In this document: positions 27,870-38,650 of the stretch, one piece after another
How positions within the stretch are numbered: position 1 is the first letter of the stretch
Layout: every line of letters starts with the position of its first letter
Assembly: GCF_001306135.1 (NCBI RefSeq)
Contig: NZ_LGKP01000004.1
Location: 62,001-126,000 of the forward strand
Direction: 5' to 3'
DNA: 64,000 nucleotides
Origin: Herpetosiphon geysericola
Lineage (GTDB): Bacteria > Chloroflexota > Chloroflexia > Chloroflexales > Herpetosiphonaceae
Translations under genes and position numbers: made by a program
Notes under the pieces: generated by a model
Seen by the model: the letters and a program-made list of their open reading frames with translations, nothing else
Databases searched by the model: none
What the model was told of the DNA's origin: nothing

Positions 27870-30800
27870 ATGCCACGTTTCGCTGCGCTGCGTGCCTTGG
27901 GGCGACGCTTCCCCGATTTGATCAGCTTGCTTTTATTGTTGGTAATCCTTTGGATGGCTTGGGGAGTACGATCGATCAATCGTGCTGATTGGGATGGCTA
28001 CGCGCCGCTCATCCACCCAGACGAGTATTACCTCAAGGATGCGATTACGCCCAACCTGCGAGTACCCGATTCGTTTTTGAGCTATCTCAGAACCGAATGT
28101 GAGATAGTGCAGAACGATCAAGGCGTGGCGCAGCTGAAGAATGCGCGCAATCCGGAAGAGCCTGATGTGAGCAAACAACGGCCTAGCGCAACCAGCGGCT
28201 GTAACTCACTCAACCCACGCACGATTGATCAAGGCTATGTCTATGGCTCGTTGCCAGTTGCCAGCGTGCGCTACTTAACCGAAAAATTCTACCCTGAAAT
28301 TGAACCAGATCAACTATCGAGCCGCCAAATTGCCGTGGTTGGTCGCACTGTCTCAACAATTGCCGATTTGATCTCAATTGTCATTTTGTTTTTGCTTGGC
28401 CGCACGCTCAACAGCCGCCGGATTGGCTTGTTAGCTGGCTTTTGTTTTGCCTGGTCGCCAGCGCTCATTCAACATGCTCACTTTTTTGTCGTCGATGGTC
28501 AGGCAGCGATGTATGGACTGTTGACGTTGTATGCTAGCACGCGCTTGGCCCAATCGCGCCGCTGGTGGAGCGCCGTGCTTAACACCATGTTTGCTGGCGC
28601 AGCCCTCGCCTTGGCAATTTCCTGCAAAATTACCCTCGCGCCGCTTGGCGGGATTGTTGCAATTGCAGCGATGGTGGCCTATTGGCACAACCCTGCCTAT
28701 TTGCATGGTGATCGTTCTCCTTGGGCCATGTTTGTACGCTTGCTGATTAGCAGTTTGTATGGGGTTGGCTTTGGGCTGTTGGCCTTCTTGGTTATGCTCT
28801 TTACCCTGCGCTTTAGCATGCCCGATGCTTTCAATGGTTTTTGGCCTGATAGCCGTTTCCTTGAGGCAATTGGCCGTGCTAGTGCAACTTCATCTGGTGA
28901 TGTTGACGCACCTTCATCGCATCAATGGGCTGGTCGCAGCAACTATACCTACGAATTGACCAACATGATTCGTTGGGGCATGGGTGTGCCTTTGGGCGTG
29001 GCTGCTTGGCTTGGCTGGCTGGCATTTGGGGTTGCGCTGTGGCGCGCAAAATCACGCCAGCGTTTGCTTGGCCTCGTGCCAATGTGGCTTTGGACAGGGA
29101 TTTATTTCTTTTGGCAGGGCGGCTTGATGATCAAGCCGATGCGCTATTTACTGCCGATCTATGGCCCGTTAATTTTATTTGCTGCTTGGGGCTTGATTAG
29201 CTTTGTTGATTGGGCGCGGCGCGAAGGCACACCGTTGCTATTTCGCAAAGTGCCGTTGCATGGGTTGGCAGTGGGCCTAACCAGCATGGTCGCACTGGTG
29301 ACGTTGCTCTGGGGCTGGGGTTTTAGCCGGATCTATGAGCGACCACATACCCGGATTCAAGCTTCTGCTTGGGCGCATGCTAACCTGCCGCCGGGCAGCA
29401 CCCACACCTCCGATTCGTGGGATATTGGCATTCCAGGCATGGAAAATTGGATCTGGACTGATGTGCAGTTGCCAATTGTCAATGAAAATGATGCTGGCTC
29501 GATTGAGCAAATTCTGCAAGTTGCCAACCAAGCCAACTATTTGGCCTTCACCTCGAATCGCGCCTACGATTCGCTTGATCAATTGCCGATGCGCTTTCCG
29601 GCGACGCTCAATTTCTTCAAGGGCATTTTCGATGGCTCGCTGGGCTACGAAAAAGTTGCCGATTTTAGCTCGTATCCATCGTTTTTGGGCATCAGCATTC
29701 CCGATGATCACGCTACCGAAGATTGGAGCGTCTACGATCATCCTCGGGTAACGATTTGGAAGCGCACTGAGCGCTGGAATCTTGATGCGGCGCGCCAGCA
29801 AATTTTGCGCGATGTGAATGTTGATGAAATTTATAAGCTGCGGCCTAAAGTTGCCACGCCAATGCCAACTATGTTGCAACAAACCGTGGCCGAATGGCGT
29901 GCCCAACTGACTTCTGGTACCTGGGCTTGGGTTTTCGATGGCATTGCCAATGTTGCGCCATTGATTTTCTGGGTTTTGGCGCTTGAAGTGCTGGGCTTGG
30001 CAGCGTTCGGCTTGCTCTGGCGCTTAAAATTGCCCTTGCCTGATCGTGGCTTGGGCATGGCGCGGCTGGTTGGCTTATTTGCTCTGACCTTGATTGCATG
30101 GCTGCCAGCAGCATGGCATTGGTGGTCGTTCAATCGCTTCTGGATTGCTGGGGTCTATCTGGTTTTGGTCGGCTTGGGCGGGGTTAGTTTGCTGCGTTCG
30201 CGCCACGAATTACGCTTGTGGTGGCAGACACGGCGGGCGGCAATTCTCACGTCGCAGGCGATTTACCTGGTTGGCTTTTTGATTTTGCTGACGATTCGCT
30301 ACCTAAACTCCGATTTATGGCACCCAGCCATGGGTGGCGAAAAGCCCATGAATTTGGCCTACCTCACCGCGACGCTCAAATCGGTGCAGTTCCCGCCCTA
30401 TGACCCATGGTTTGCTGGCGGCTATATGAACTATTACTATTGGGGCTATGTGCTGATGGGCACGCCAATGAAGCTGTTGGCGATTCGCCCAGAGGTTGGC
30501 TTCAATCTGGCCTTGATTTCGCTATTTGCCATGACCGCGCAACTAAGTGGCAGTTTTGGCTACAATCTGCTCTCGACGCTTGGGCGAGCCGCCAAAAAGA
30601 TCGAGCGCCGCGCCTGCGTGACGGCGGTTGGGGCGGCGGTAGCCTTGATGCTGTTGGGCAATTTGGTCCAGCCAATCTTCTATTTCAATAGTGCGCGAAT
30701 TTTGGGCAACAGCGAGTTAAGTTGGTCGAATCCTGAGCAATCGAGCCAAGGTATTTGGCTAGAAGGTGGCTCGCCGTTGGCTGATGCGGCGGCTGGCTTT

Positions 30801-33800
30801 GCCAAACGGCTCGACGGCGAATCGTTCAATTTGCGCCCAGAATGGCCGTATTGGAATGCAACGCGGGTGATTCCGCCCAGCACAATTAGCGAATTTCCCT
30901 TCTTTTCGTTTTTATATGGCGATTTGCATGCTCACATCATTGGGCTTTCGCTACTCGTCTTGCTCTTGCTCTGCTTGGTTGGCTTGTACAAAGCGCCCAA
31001 GATTTCGGCCAAAGCTTTGGCTGGTTGGAGCGTGGCGCTGGGTATTTTGGTTGGCGCACTCAAGGCCACCAATGTGTGGGATTATCCGCTGAGCCTGGCT
31101 TTGGCGGCGGTTGCGCTGTTGGTGGTTGGGGTCCAACAAAGCCGCAACGTCGCTTGGCCCAAGCGCTGGCTGTGGATTGTGCTGCCACCGCTGGCTGTAT
31201 TTGTGGTGATGACCGTGGTTTGGTCGCCGTTCAACCGTTATTTGGCGACTGGCGACTACGGCAAGCCCCAATTGCTAACCAACGATCAGCGCATGACGAT
31301 TCGCGAGTTCACCGCGCTGTATGGCTTGTGGTTCTGGATTTTGATTCCATGGATGCTGCTGCTGGCGCGGCGGATTTGGGGCATGCGCAGCACCTTGATT
31401 GGGGTTAGCGCCAGCCTGATCTGGATGGCGTTGATGAGCCTGTTGCAAAATGTGGTAATGCCACTTGATATGAGCGTTGAGCCAAACAAAGCAGCGCTGT
31501 TGATTGATAATTTATTCAAGCAGGCAATTGCCCAACGTGCTGCCTCAATTGTGGTTCTATTGCCGCTGGCAGTTTGGGGAATTTCGCTGTTGTGGAGTGC
31601 TTTGGCTGGCCGCACCCGTCGGCGCGAAGTTGTGCCCTTGGCCTTGACGACTGCTGGCATTTTGCTCGTGCTCTTGACCGAAACGATTGTCTTGCCCGGG
31701 GCTGGGCGCATGAACGTCGTTTTTAAGCTGGGCTATGAGGCTTGGGCCTTGTTGGCCTTGGCAGCGGCCAGCGTTGTGCCATTGACCTTGAGCGCCTTCC
31801 GCAGCGGGTTGCGTTCTGGTTTGGCGGCTCCGTTGCGCATCTCGTGGGCAACCGTCACCGGTTTGTTGGTGCTTGGCGCATTGGTCTATCCAATTACCGC
31901 TACCCAAGCCAAAGTTGCCGACCGCTATGTGGCCGATGCGCCGCGTGGGCTTGATGGCATGGCTTGGATGGAAGGCGCGACGTGGGTTGAAAATCGCGAA
32001 ATCGCAATTAAAGATGATGCAGCGGCGATTCGCTGGTTGCGTGCCAACGTCGAAGGCACGCCAACCGTGCTCGAAGCCAGCACCTCGGCCTATCGTTGGA
32101 ACAGCCGGATTGCAACCTGGACTGGCCTACCAACCTTGATTGGTTGGGATGGTCACGAGAATCAACAACGTGCACCAGCAGAAGCAGCGGGCATTATTGC
32201 TAATCGCAAAAATATTATTCAGCAAATCTATACCGCCTTTGATCCAAACACCGCCCAAAATTACCTCGACCGCTATGGCGTGAGTGTGATTTACCTTGGC
32301 GGCTTGGAGCGCGCGGTCTACGGCGATTTGTTGCCAGTTTTTGATCAACTGAAGGCCTCAGGGCGCTGGCGCATTGGCTACGATAGCGGCTCAACCCAAA
32401 TCTACCTGCGTACCGATGCCAACGTGCCTGAGCCAAGTGCCTTGCCGCCGACCGAATTGCCGGGCATACCGCCAGCCAATCCAGTTGCGGCGATTAGCAT
32501 GGCTGAAAAGCCCTTGCCCCAAGCCACAGTCGATAACAAAGTCGAAACCCCGCGCGTCGATGGCTTCTCAGATTGGGCTTGGATCAACCAAAATCAGGGC
32601 GCTGCAATCGTCTTGTGGTTGCTATTCTTTGAATTAGTGGGCTTGCTAGCCTTCCCAATTGTGGCCCAAGCCTTGCGTTCGTCGTTGGCCGCAGCCTGGA
32701 GTGCCAGCAAAATTGCTGGGATCTTGCTGCTTGGCTGGCTGATTTGGCTGCCAACCAGCCTTGGCTTCTGGCAGTGGACGCGGCTCAGCGTAGTTGTCGG
32801 CTTCGCAATGTTGGCGGCCTTAGCGGTTGCAGCATGGTATTTTGGAGCGGACCAACGGATTCGCGCTGGCTGGCGGCAACAACGACGCAACATCATCATC
32901 AGCGAGCTGGTTTTTATCAGCTTGTTTGCGCTTTGGACCTTGGTTCGGGCGGCCAATCCTGATTTGTGGCATCCCTACTGGGGTGGCGAAAAGCCGTTTG
33001 AATTTGGCTTTTTGAATGCAGTGCTGCGCTCGCCCAACATGCCACCACTTGATCCGTTCTATTCGCAAGGCACGATCAACTACTACTATTATGGCCTGTA
33101 TTTGATGGCCTTGCCGATGAAGTTGTTTGGCCTAAACTCGGCAATTGGCTTTAATTTGGCGGTTGCTACGGTTGGGGCGTTGATCGGCATTGGTGCTTGG
33201 GCCGTGGGCTTGGTGGTTACGCGGCGGCTCAAAGTTGCTGCCATGGCCTTAGTTGCAGTAGCCATCATCGGCAATTTAGCAGGCGTATTGCCAATTGGCA
33301 CCTCGACCGGAATTGGCGGCGTGGTGCGGGCTTGGCAAGCTTGCGAGTTGGGTGGCGAAGGCCGCGAAGCTGCTTGTGCGCCGCTCGATAGTGAAACCAG
33401 CTTGGGTGCGATGCTCGGCGATGCGCTGGCCAATGGCACGGGCGAAAACTTTACCCGCCGTTTGGGTGGTGGCGTGCCATGGTTCTGGGGGCCAAGTCGG
33501 GTTACCGTCAGCGATAAGCTCAACACAATTAATGAATTCCCTGCTTGGAGCATCATTTTTGCCGATTTACACCCGCACCTCATTGCCTTGCCAATAACCT
33601 TGTTAGTGGTGGCCTTGGCATGGGAAGTGAGCCGACGACGACGTTTGCGGCGACAATTGCCAGCCTTTGGCTTAGCGGCCTTGGCAGTTGGCTCGTTGGC
33701 TGCGGCCAATGCTTGGGATGTGCCGACCTACGGCTTGGTGCTCATTGTTGGTTTGATGGCGCGCGGTTGGCAAGCGCCGCACCGCCGTTGGTGGGCGACG

Positions 33801-35660
33801 CTTGGCTATAGCTTGCTTGGCGTAGCAACTGTTGCGCTTGGTTTGCTGCTGTATGCGCCATTCTTGGGCAGCTATAAAGCCCCCGTTGGCGGCGTGTGGC
33901 CCATTCGGGTTGGCACGGCGCTTGTGCCGTGGCTGGCGATTTATGGCCTGTTTGTGCTGGTAATTACTGCTTGGCTGTTGTTGCCGCTGAAGCGCGCCGA
34001 ACCTACGCCATTTTTGGATTGGGTGAAAGCGACGCGCGGGCGCTGGCTGATTGGCTATGGTTTGGCTGCGGCGGCCTTGGTTGTGTTGCTCTTAACGCGC
34101 AGTAATGCTGGCAAAAGTGCGCTGACTGAGCCTTCGGTTTTGCCAGGCTTGGCAGCAATCTATAAGCCAATTTTCAGCGCTGGGATTCCGGTGCGCTTGG
34201 TGATCGGCTTGCTATTGGCGGGCCTCATTCGGCGCTTTATCAATCGGGTAGCCTCGCCATCGGCGCGCTGGGCGATTGTACTGGGATTGGTTGGCGGCTT
34301 AGTGGCCTTGGGTGTCGAGATGCTGTTCATTCGTGATCACCTTGCCCCTGGTACGTGGGAAGGTGGCCCCGGCGATTCAGAGCGCATGAACACGGTCTTC
34401 AAATTTGGTTATCAAGTTTGGGTACTGTGGGCTTTGAGTGCGAGCCTGCTGCTGCCGCATATTGCTTCGGCCCTGCGCAGCTCGCGGGCAGCCAAATATA
34501 GTTGGCAAACGGTGGTGACCGTTGGGGTTGTGATTGGCCTGTTCTTCCCGATTTTTGGCACGCTCAGTCGGGTTGGCATGCGTTTCGATAAACCAGTGCC
34601 AGGCTTGACCCTTGATGGCTTGGCCTATATGCAAACCGCTGAATATAACGTCAACAATGGCGTGGTCAATCTGGCCGACGATCTGGCGGCCATTCGCTGG
34701 ATTACCGATAACATTACTGGCACCGAAATTCTGCTGCAATCGGAGCAAGAATTCTATCGCGCTTTTGGAATTCGGATCACGGCCAATACTGGCTTGCCAA
34801 CAATCATCAGCGCCTTGCATGCTGGCGAACAACGGCCCGGGCCATTGGTTGATCAACGCATTCGCGATGTGCTGGAGATTTATAGCAGCCTTGATGTATT
34901 GCGCACCCAGTGGTTGCTGAATAAATATGGCGTAGATTATGTGTATGTTGGCCAGATTGAGCGCTTGCGCGACCCAATGGGCGTTGATAAATTTGTGACT
35001 ATGCCTGGTGTGCAGCAAGTTTATCAACAGAATAGCGTCACGATTTATAAGACAACCTCGCAATTGCGCGAACTAGCAATGCAATGGCGTGATGGCGTGC
35101 CTGCGACTCCCGCAGTCCCGAATAACCCCGTTGATCAAGCTGGCAACCAAGTCGAGGCGGCGGTTGCGCTCTACGAAAGCGACCCCAACAATGCTGGCTA
35201 TGCCTTCGAGGCTGGTAAGCAATTGTGGCAATCGGGCCAGGCTGATCGCGCGGCGGCAATTTTGAGCCGCGCTGCCGACGTGCACCCCAATGATATTGGC
35301 TTGCACCATCTCTTGGGCGATGTGCTGCTCGCGCTGAAGCGCTACGATCAGGTGGTGTTGGCCTACGAACAAGCCTATAATGCAGGGCCAAGCCCGCAAA
35401 ACCAAACCAAACTTGGCCAAGGCTATTTGGCTTGGGCCGAGGTTGATAGCACCAAACTTGATGCGGCAGCGGCTCAATTTAGCGCGGCGATTCTGGCTGA
35501 TAGCCAATTTGCCGACCCGCACTATCATCTGGCCGAAGTGTATCGTTTGCAAAATAATTCTGCCGAGGCTCGCCGCGAATACGAAACCTATTTGAGTATC
35601 GCCCCGCCCGAGGGCTTGTGGGTAGGTTCGGCGCAGGAGCGCTTGAAGAACCTGCCATAG
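27870..35660 (+). CDS. Giant glycosyltransferase-like membrane protein with two YYY modules and TPRs
   Basis: A 2596-residue polytopic protein with three parts and a tail. The first (27870-29860) resembles a PMT/ArnT-like glycosyltransferase with an HPDEYY motif in the first external loop. Two modules follow (about 30240-32400 and 32580-35080) of the chloroflexal/archaeal YYY family (DUF2298). Each has a GGEKP loop, NYYYWG or NYYYYG (30429 and 33080 regions), EFPxxSxxxxDxHxH (30890 and 33535 regions) and RMNxVFK. The tail (35130-35650) carries TPR-like helices. It probably transfers lipid-linked sugars outside the membrane, but no activity is proven for the family. The long form from 27738 is rejected because its first 44 residues come from repeat sequence. 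Confidence 0.88.
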   Translation: MPRFAALRALGRRFPDLISLLLLLVILWMAWGVRSINRADWDGYAPLIHPDEYYLKDAITPNLRVPDSFLSYLRTECEIVQNDQGVAQLKNARNPEEPDVSKQRPSATSGCNSLNPRTIDQGYVYGSLPVASVRYLTEKFYPEIEPDQLSSRQIAVVGRTVSTIADLISIVILFLLGRTLNSRRIGLLAGFCFAWSPALIQHAHFFVVDGQAAMYGLLTLYASTRLAQSRRWWSAVLNTMFAGAALALAISCKITLAPLGGIVAIAAMVAYWHNPAYLHGDRSPWAMFVRLLISSLYGVGFGLLAFLVMLFTLRFSMPDAFNGFWPDSRFLEAIGRASATSSGDVDAPSSHQWAGRSNYTYELTNMIRWGMGVPLGVAAWLGWLAFGVALWRAKSRQRLLGLVPMWLWTGIYFFWQGGLMIKPMRYLLPIYGPLILFAAWGLISFVDWARREGTPLLFRKVPLHGLAVGLTSMVALVTLLWGWGFSRIYERPHTRIQASAWAHANLPPGSTHTSDSWDIGIPGMENWIWTDVQLPIVNENDAGSIEQILQVANQANYLAFTSNRAYDSLDQLPMRFPATLNFFKGIFDGSLGYEKVADFSSYPSFLGISIPDDHATEDWSVYDHPRVTIWKRTERWNLDAARQQILRDVNVDEIYKLRPKVATPMPTMLQQTVAEWRAQLTSGTWAWVFDGIANVAPLIFWVLALEVLGLAAFGLLWRLKLPLPDRGLGMARLVGLFALTLIAWLPAAWHWWSFNRFWIAGVYLVLVGLGGVSLLRSRHELRLWWQTRRAAILTSQAIYLVGFLILLTIRYLNSDLWHPAMGGEKPMNLAYLTATLKSVQFPPYDPWFAGGYMNYYYWGYVLMGTPMKLLAIRPEVGFNLALISLFAMTAQLSGSFGYNLLSTLGRAAKKIERRACVTAVGAAVALMLLGNLVQPIFYFNSARILGNSELSWSNPEQSSQGIWLEGGSPLADAAAGFAKRLDGESFNLRPEWPYWNATRVIPPSTISEFPFFSFLYGDLHAHIIGLSLLVLLLLCLVGLYKAPKISAKALAGWSVALGILVGALKATNVWDYPLSLALAAVALLVVGVQQSRNVAWPKRWLWIVLPPLAVFVVMTVVWSPFNRYLATGDYGKPQLLTNDQRMTIREFTALYGLWFWILIPWMLLLARRIWGMRSTLIGVSASLIWMALMSLLQNVVMPLDMSVEPNKAALLIDNLFKQAIAQRAASIVVLLPLAVWGISLLWSALAGRTRRREVVPLALTTAGILLVLLTETIVLPGAGRMNVVFKLGYEAWALLALAAASVVPLTLSAFRSGLRSGLAAPLRISWATVTGLLVLGALVYPITATQAKVADRYVADAPRGLDGMAWMEGATWVENREIAIKDDAAAIRWLRANVEGTPTVLEASTSAYRWNSRIATWTGLPTLIGWDGHENQQRAPAEAAGIIANRKNIIQQIYTAFDPNTAQNYLDRYGVSVIYLGGLERAVYGDLLPVFDQLKASGRWRIGYDSGSTQIYLRTDANVPEPSALPPTELPGIPPANPVAAISMAEKPLPQATVDNKVETPRVDGFSDWAWINQNQGAAIVLWLLFFELVGLLAFPIVAQALRSSLAAAWSASKIAGILLLGWLIWLPTSLGFWQWTRLSVVVGFAMLAALAVAAWYFGADQRIRAGWRQQRRNIIISELVFISLFALWTLVRAANPDLWHPYWGGEKPFEFGFLNAVLRSPNMPPLDPFYSQGTINYYYYGLYLMALPMKLFGLNSAIGFNLAVATVGALIGIGAWAVGLVVTRRLKVAAMALVAVAIIGNLAGVLPIGTSTGIGGVVRAWQACELGGEGREAACAPLDSETSLGAMLGDALANGTGENFTRRLGGGVPWFWGPSRVTVSDKLNTINEFPAWSIIFADLHPHLIALPITLLVVALAWEVSRRRRLRRQLPAFGLAALAVGSLAAANAWDVPTYGLVLIVGLMARGWQAPHRRWWATLGYSLLGVATVALGLLLYAPFLGSYKAPVGGVWPIRVGTALVPWLAIYGLFVLVITAWLLLPLKRAEPTPFLDWVKATRGRWLIGYGLAAAALVVLLLTRSNAGKSALTEPSVLPGLAAIYKPIFSAGIPVRLVIGLLLAGLIRRFINRVASPSARWAIVLGLVGGLVALGVEMLFIRDHLAPGTWEGGPGDSERMNTVFKFGYQVWVLWALSASLLLPHIASALRSSRAAKYSWQTVVTVGVVIGLFFPIFGTLSRVGMRFDKPVPGLTLDGLAYMQTAEYNVNNGVVNLADDLAAIRWITDNITGTEILLQSEQEFYRAFGIRITANTGLPTIISALHAGEQRPGPLVDQRIRDVLEIYSSLDVLRTQWLLNKYGVDYVYVGQIERLRDPMGVDKFVTMPGVQQVYQQNSVTIYKTTSQLRELAMQWRDGVPATPAVPNNPVDQAGNQVEAAVALYESDPNNAGYAFEAGKQLWQSGQADRAAAILSRAADVHPNDIGLHHLLGDVLLALKRYDQVVLAYEQAYNAGPSPQNQTKLGQGYLAWAEVDSTKLDAAAAQFSAAILADSQFADPHYHLAEVYRLQNNSAEARREYETYLSIAPPEGLWVGSAQERLKNLP

Positions 35661-35669
35661 TGAGTTGTT

Positions 35670-38084
35670 ATGATTGCTTGGTGGTTAAGCATCGTTTTAA
35701 TCGGAATTCTCGCGCTACCGCTGAGTATGCGCGTGTTTGGCTATTTGCCAGGGCGGGGCTTGGCGTGGAGCAAGGCGCTGGGCCTGTTGGTTGTTGCATG
35801 GATCGCTTGGATGGGCGCGATGCTCAATCTTTCGGGCTTCGATGGCGTGACGGTTGGCTTGGGCTTAATCGGCCTTGGCACGCTCAGTTGGTTTGTGCAA
35901 AAACCTTTGGATAAAGCGCGCATGCTGGCGGCAGTTCGCCAACATTGGCCTGAATGGCTGGCCTACGAACTGTTGTTTGGGCTGGTTTTCTGGCTGGGCA
36001 TTCAGTTGCGCTTGCATGGGCTTTATGGATCGGGGATTCATTCCACCGAAAAACCGATGGAAGCGATGCTGTTTAGCGCCGTGTTGAATAGCTCCAACTA
36101 CCCCCCGAGCGATTTATGGTTGGCGGGATTTAGCGTTAATTATTATTATTTTGGCTATGTGCTGATCAGCGTCTTGAGCGTGCTGAGTGGCGCGACGCTT
36201 GGCGAAACCTTCAATCTCGGCTTGGCCACGATTATGGCCTTGGCCAGCGTTGGGGTAGCTGGTTTAGTCACAACGATGGTGCGTTTGTGGTGGCACGATT
36301 ATGTGCTATCGCGGTTGCGCTTGGTAGGGATTGGCGCGCTGGCCTTGCTTGGCTGTGTGTTGGTGCTGATGGTGGGCAACCAAATGGGAGCCTTGCAAAC
36401 TATCATCAATTCTGCCGAGGTTAATAAACTCACTGATAGCCAACGGGTTTCGGTGCTGTGGCAAGCATTGCAAGGCATTGAGCCTGCTACCGTCGATCCT
36501 GCGACGCTCAAATCGGATAATCCAGGCGAGTCCAAAAGCTCGACCTTGCCACCAATGGGCGAGAAATTTAATGCTTGGTGGCCATCACGCGTGATCTACG
36601 ACGATAGCGAAGAAACGACGATCATCGTTGATAACCAGCAACGCATGGGGATGTTTCAGCGCGAGATTATCACCGAATTTCCCTTCTTCAGCTTCTATCT
36701 GGCCGATATGCACCCGCATGTGCTCGCGATTCCGCTGACGCTGTTGGCAATTGCCTTAGCCTTGGCGCTGTTTGTGCGGCCTGCGATGCTGCGCTTTCCC
36801 AAGCACGATTGGCTTGAATTGGCGATGGCTGGCTTGGTGATTGGCGGCTTGTACGCTGCTAATTCATGGGATGCGCCAACCTTTGGTGTATTGTATGCCT
36901 TGGGCCTGGTCAACTTGTGGCGCGGGCATACACCGCAGCCAACGCGCCGTGATTGGTTGCATGTGGCTGGTCAAGTTGGTTTGGTGGTGTTGGCAGCGGT
37001 TTTGCTCTATATGCCATTCCTGCTGACCTTCACCTCGTTTGCTGGCCGCGATACGATTCCTGAACCCTTCGCCAATATCCCAATTATCAACAGTTTGGGC
37101 AAAATTATGGCTCCAGCCCGTGATCATTCAGGCTGGACTGATTTGCTGATCATTTTTGGTTTGTTCTTGGTGCCAATCGTTGCTTGGCTAACGCGCATCG
37201 TCAACGCATGGCAACAATGGGCAGTGATTGGGGTGGTGCTGCTCATTGGCTTGATCGTGGGGATTCCAGCGGTCGTGTTTTTACCAATTGCCGTGATCTG
37301 TTGGCAAACAGCGTGGCAACGCAACCAGCGCGATGTGCAAAACTTTAGCTTGATCGTGGTTGGTTTGGCTGCATTAATTATTGTCGTCGTCGATTTTCTG
37401 TATCTACGCGATATCTTTGATAATCGCATGAACACAGTTTTCAAGGTTTATTACCAAGCTTGGATGCTGTTGGGGATTACTGCGACTGCCAGTATTTGGG
37501 GCTTGTTGAGCAATGGCCAATGGCGCCGCTGGACAAATGGCATTTGGTTGCCGTTGTTTGGGCTCTTATTGGCTGGCGGCTTGGTCTACCCAATTTCAGT
37601 GATCAATCCGCGAACCTCGCCCTCGTGGGATTCGAGCGGCGCGAAACTAGATGGGATTGAAAGCTCTCAACACTTTTCCGAGCCAATTCGCAAAGCCGCA
37701 GCTTGGCTTGAAGCCAACACACCGCGCAACAGCGTTTTGGCAAACGCGCCTGGCAGTAGCTATCAAGATGGCGGTGAATTGGCGACCTTGAGTGCTCGGC
37801 CAACCCTTTTGGCCTGGCCTGGTTCTCACGAAGGCTTGTGGCGCAGCAAGCAGCCCGATGCCAATCAGCAAGTGGCGCAGCGCCAAGGCGATCTGAATGC
37901 GATTTATAATGCGACTGATCTAAATCAACTACGCGAAGTGCTGACTCGCCAAAAAGTTAATTATGTGGTTTGGGGGCCGAATGAGCAAAGAGCCTATCCC
38001 CAAGCCAATATTGGCTTAATCGAACAAGCAGCGACCAAAGTCTACGAAGCCGATGGCTGGATTATTTATCAGGTACAACCCTAG
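35670..38084 (+). CDS. YYY-domain (DUF2298) polytopic membrane protein
   Basis: An 804-residue membrane protein holding a third copy of the YYY module. It has the STEKPMEAMLFSAVL loop, SVNYYYFGYVL (near 36132), EFPFFSFYLADMHPHVLAIPLT (key residues E, S, D, H, H; near 36678) and RMNTVFKVYYQAW. It starts nine bases after the stop of the giant protein, so the two are one operon and may act as a complex on cell-surface glycan or lipid-linked sugar. A stretch of about 90 residues after the fifth helix (near 36400-36650) is hydrophilic and has no counterpart in the other two copies. Confidence 0.88.
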   Translation: MIAWWLSIVLIGILALPLSMRVFGYLPGRGLAWSKALGLLVVAWIAWMGAMLNLSGFDGVTVGLGLIGLGTLSWFVQKPLDKARMLAAVRQHWPEWLAYELLFGLVFWLGIQLRLHGLYGSGIHSTEKPMEAMLFSAVLNSSNYPPSDLWLAGFSVNYYYFGYVLISVLSVLSGATLGETFNLGLATIMALASVGVAGLVTTMVRLWWHDYVLSRLRLVGIGALALLGCVLVLMVGNQMGALQTIINSAEVNKLTDSQRVSVLWQALQGIEPATVDPATLKSDNPGESKSSTLPPMGEKFNAWWPSRVIYDDSEETTIIVDNQQRMGMFQREIITEFPFFSFYLADMHPHVLAIPLTLLAIALALALFVRPAMLRFPKHDWLELAMAGLVIGGLYAANSWDAPTFGVLYALGLVNLWRGHTPQPTRRDWLHVAGQVGLVVLAAVLLYMPFLLTFTSFAGRDTIPEPFANIPIINSLGKIMAPARDHSGWTDLLIIFGLFLVPIVAWLTRIVNAWQQWAVIGVVLLIGLIVGIPAVVFLPIAVICWQTAWQRNQRDVQNFSLIVVGLAALIIVVVDFLYLRDIFDNRMNTVFKVYYQAWMLLGITATASIWGLLSNGQWRRWTNGIWLPLFGLLLAGGLVYPISVINPRTSPSWDSSGAKLDGIESSQHFSEPIRKAAAWLEANTPRNSVLANAPGSSYQDGGELATLSARPTLLAWPGSHEGLWRSKQPDANQQVAQRQGDLNAIYNATDLNQLREVLTRQKVNYVVWGPNEQRAYPQANIGLIEQAATKVYEADGWIIYQVQP

Positions 38085-38093
38085 GAGCATGCA

Positions 38094-38606
38094 ATGCGCT
38101 TAACTGAACAATTACGCCAAGTCGGGCGTTGGCTCTGCATCGCTGGCGGCATCTTGCTCGCTTTGGGTGTGCTGTTTCTTGGCTCTGACATTAGCCAAAG
38201 TGGCTTTAAACTTGCTGATTTGGCGGGCATAATCGGCATCAGTATTGTGATTCCAGTGGCAATTTATTTTTATCAAATTAAATTCCATTGGCGCAAATTG
38301 CGCGAGCGCTTGCTGAAGGCCGAAACCGCTCGCGATTTTCAACAATTGCCAGCGCTCAAGCCCTTACCAATTTGGGCTTGGCTGATTTGGGCAGTGATTG
38401 CATTTGTTTGTGCCTACTTCTTTCGTGGGGCCTTTACGATCTTTTTCGGCGCCTTTTTAATGGGTTTTGGGCTGGCCAACCCTCAACTTTCCAAGAATGT
38501 TGAAGAACTCGAAGCTGGCAGAGCGTTGTTCTATGCTCAGCGCGATTTGCGCGGTCGGCCAATTGTGGTCCGAGTTTTGCCAGAGATGCTTTTGGCACGC
38601 GATTGA
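38094..38606 (+). CDS. Hypothetical four-helix membrane protein
   Basis: A 170-residue protein with two pairs of predicted helices (about residues 12-32, 38-58, 92-108 and 112-128) separated by a basic cytoplasmic loop (HWRKLRERLLKAE). AGGAG precedes the ATG. It starts nine bases after the YYY gene and so belongs to the same operon. No family is recognised. Confidence 0.75.
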   Translation: MRLTEQLRQVGRWLCIAGGILLALGVLFLGSDISQSGFKLADLAGIIGISIVIPVAIYFYQIKFHWRKLRERLLKAETARDFQQLPALKPLPIWAWLIWAVIAFVCAYFFRGAFTIFFGAFLMGFGLANPQLSKNVEELEAGRALFYAQRDLRGRPIVVRVLPEMLLARD

Positions 38607-38650
38607 CGTTACAGGTATAATTAAAGCTCAATCTATGCAATGAGGTCTCC

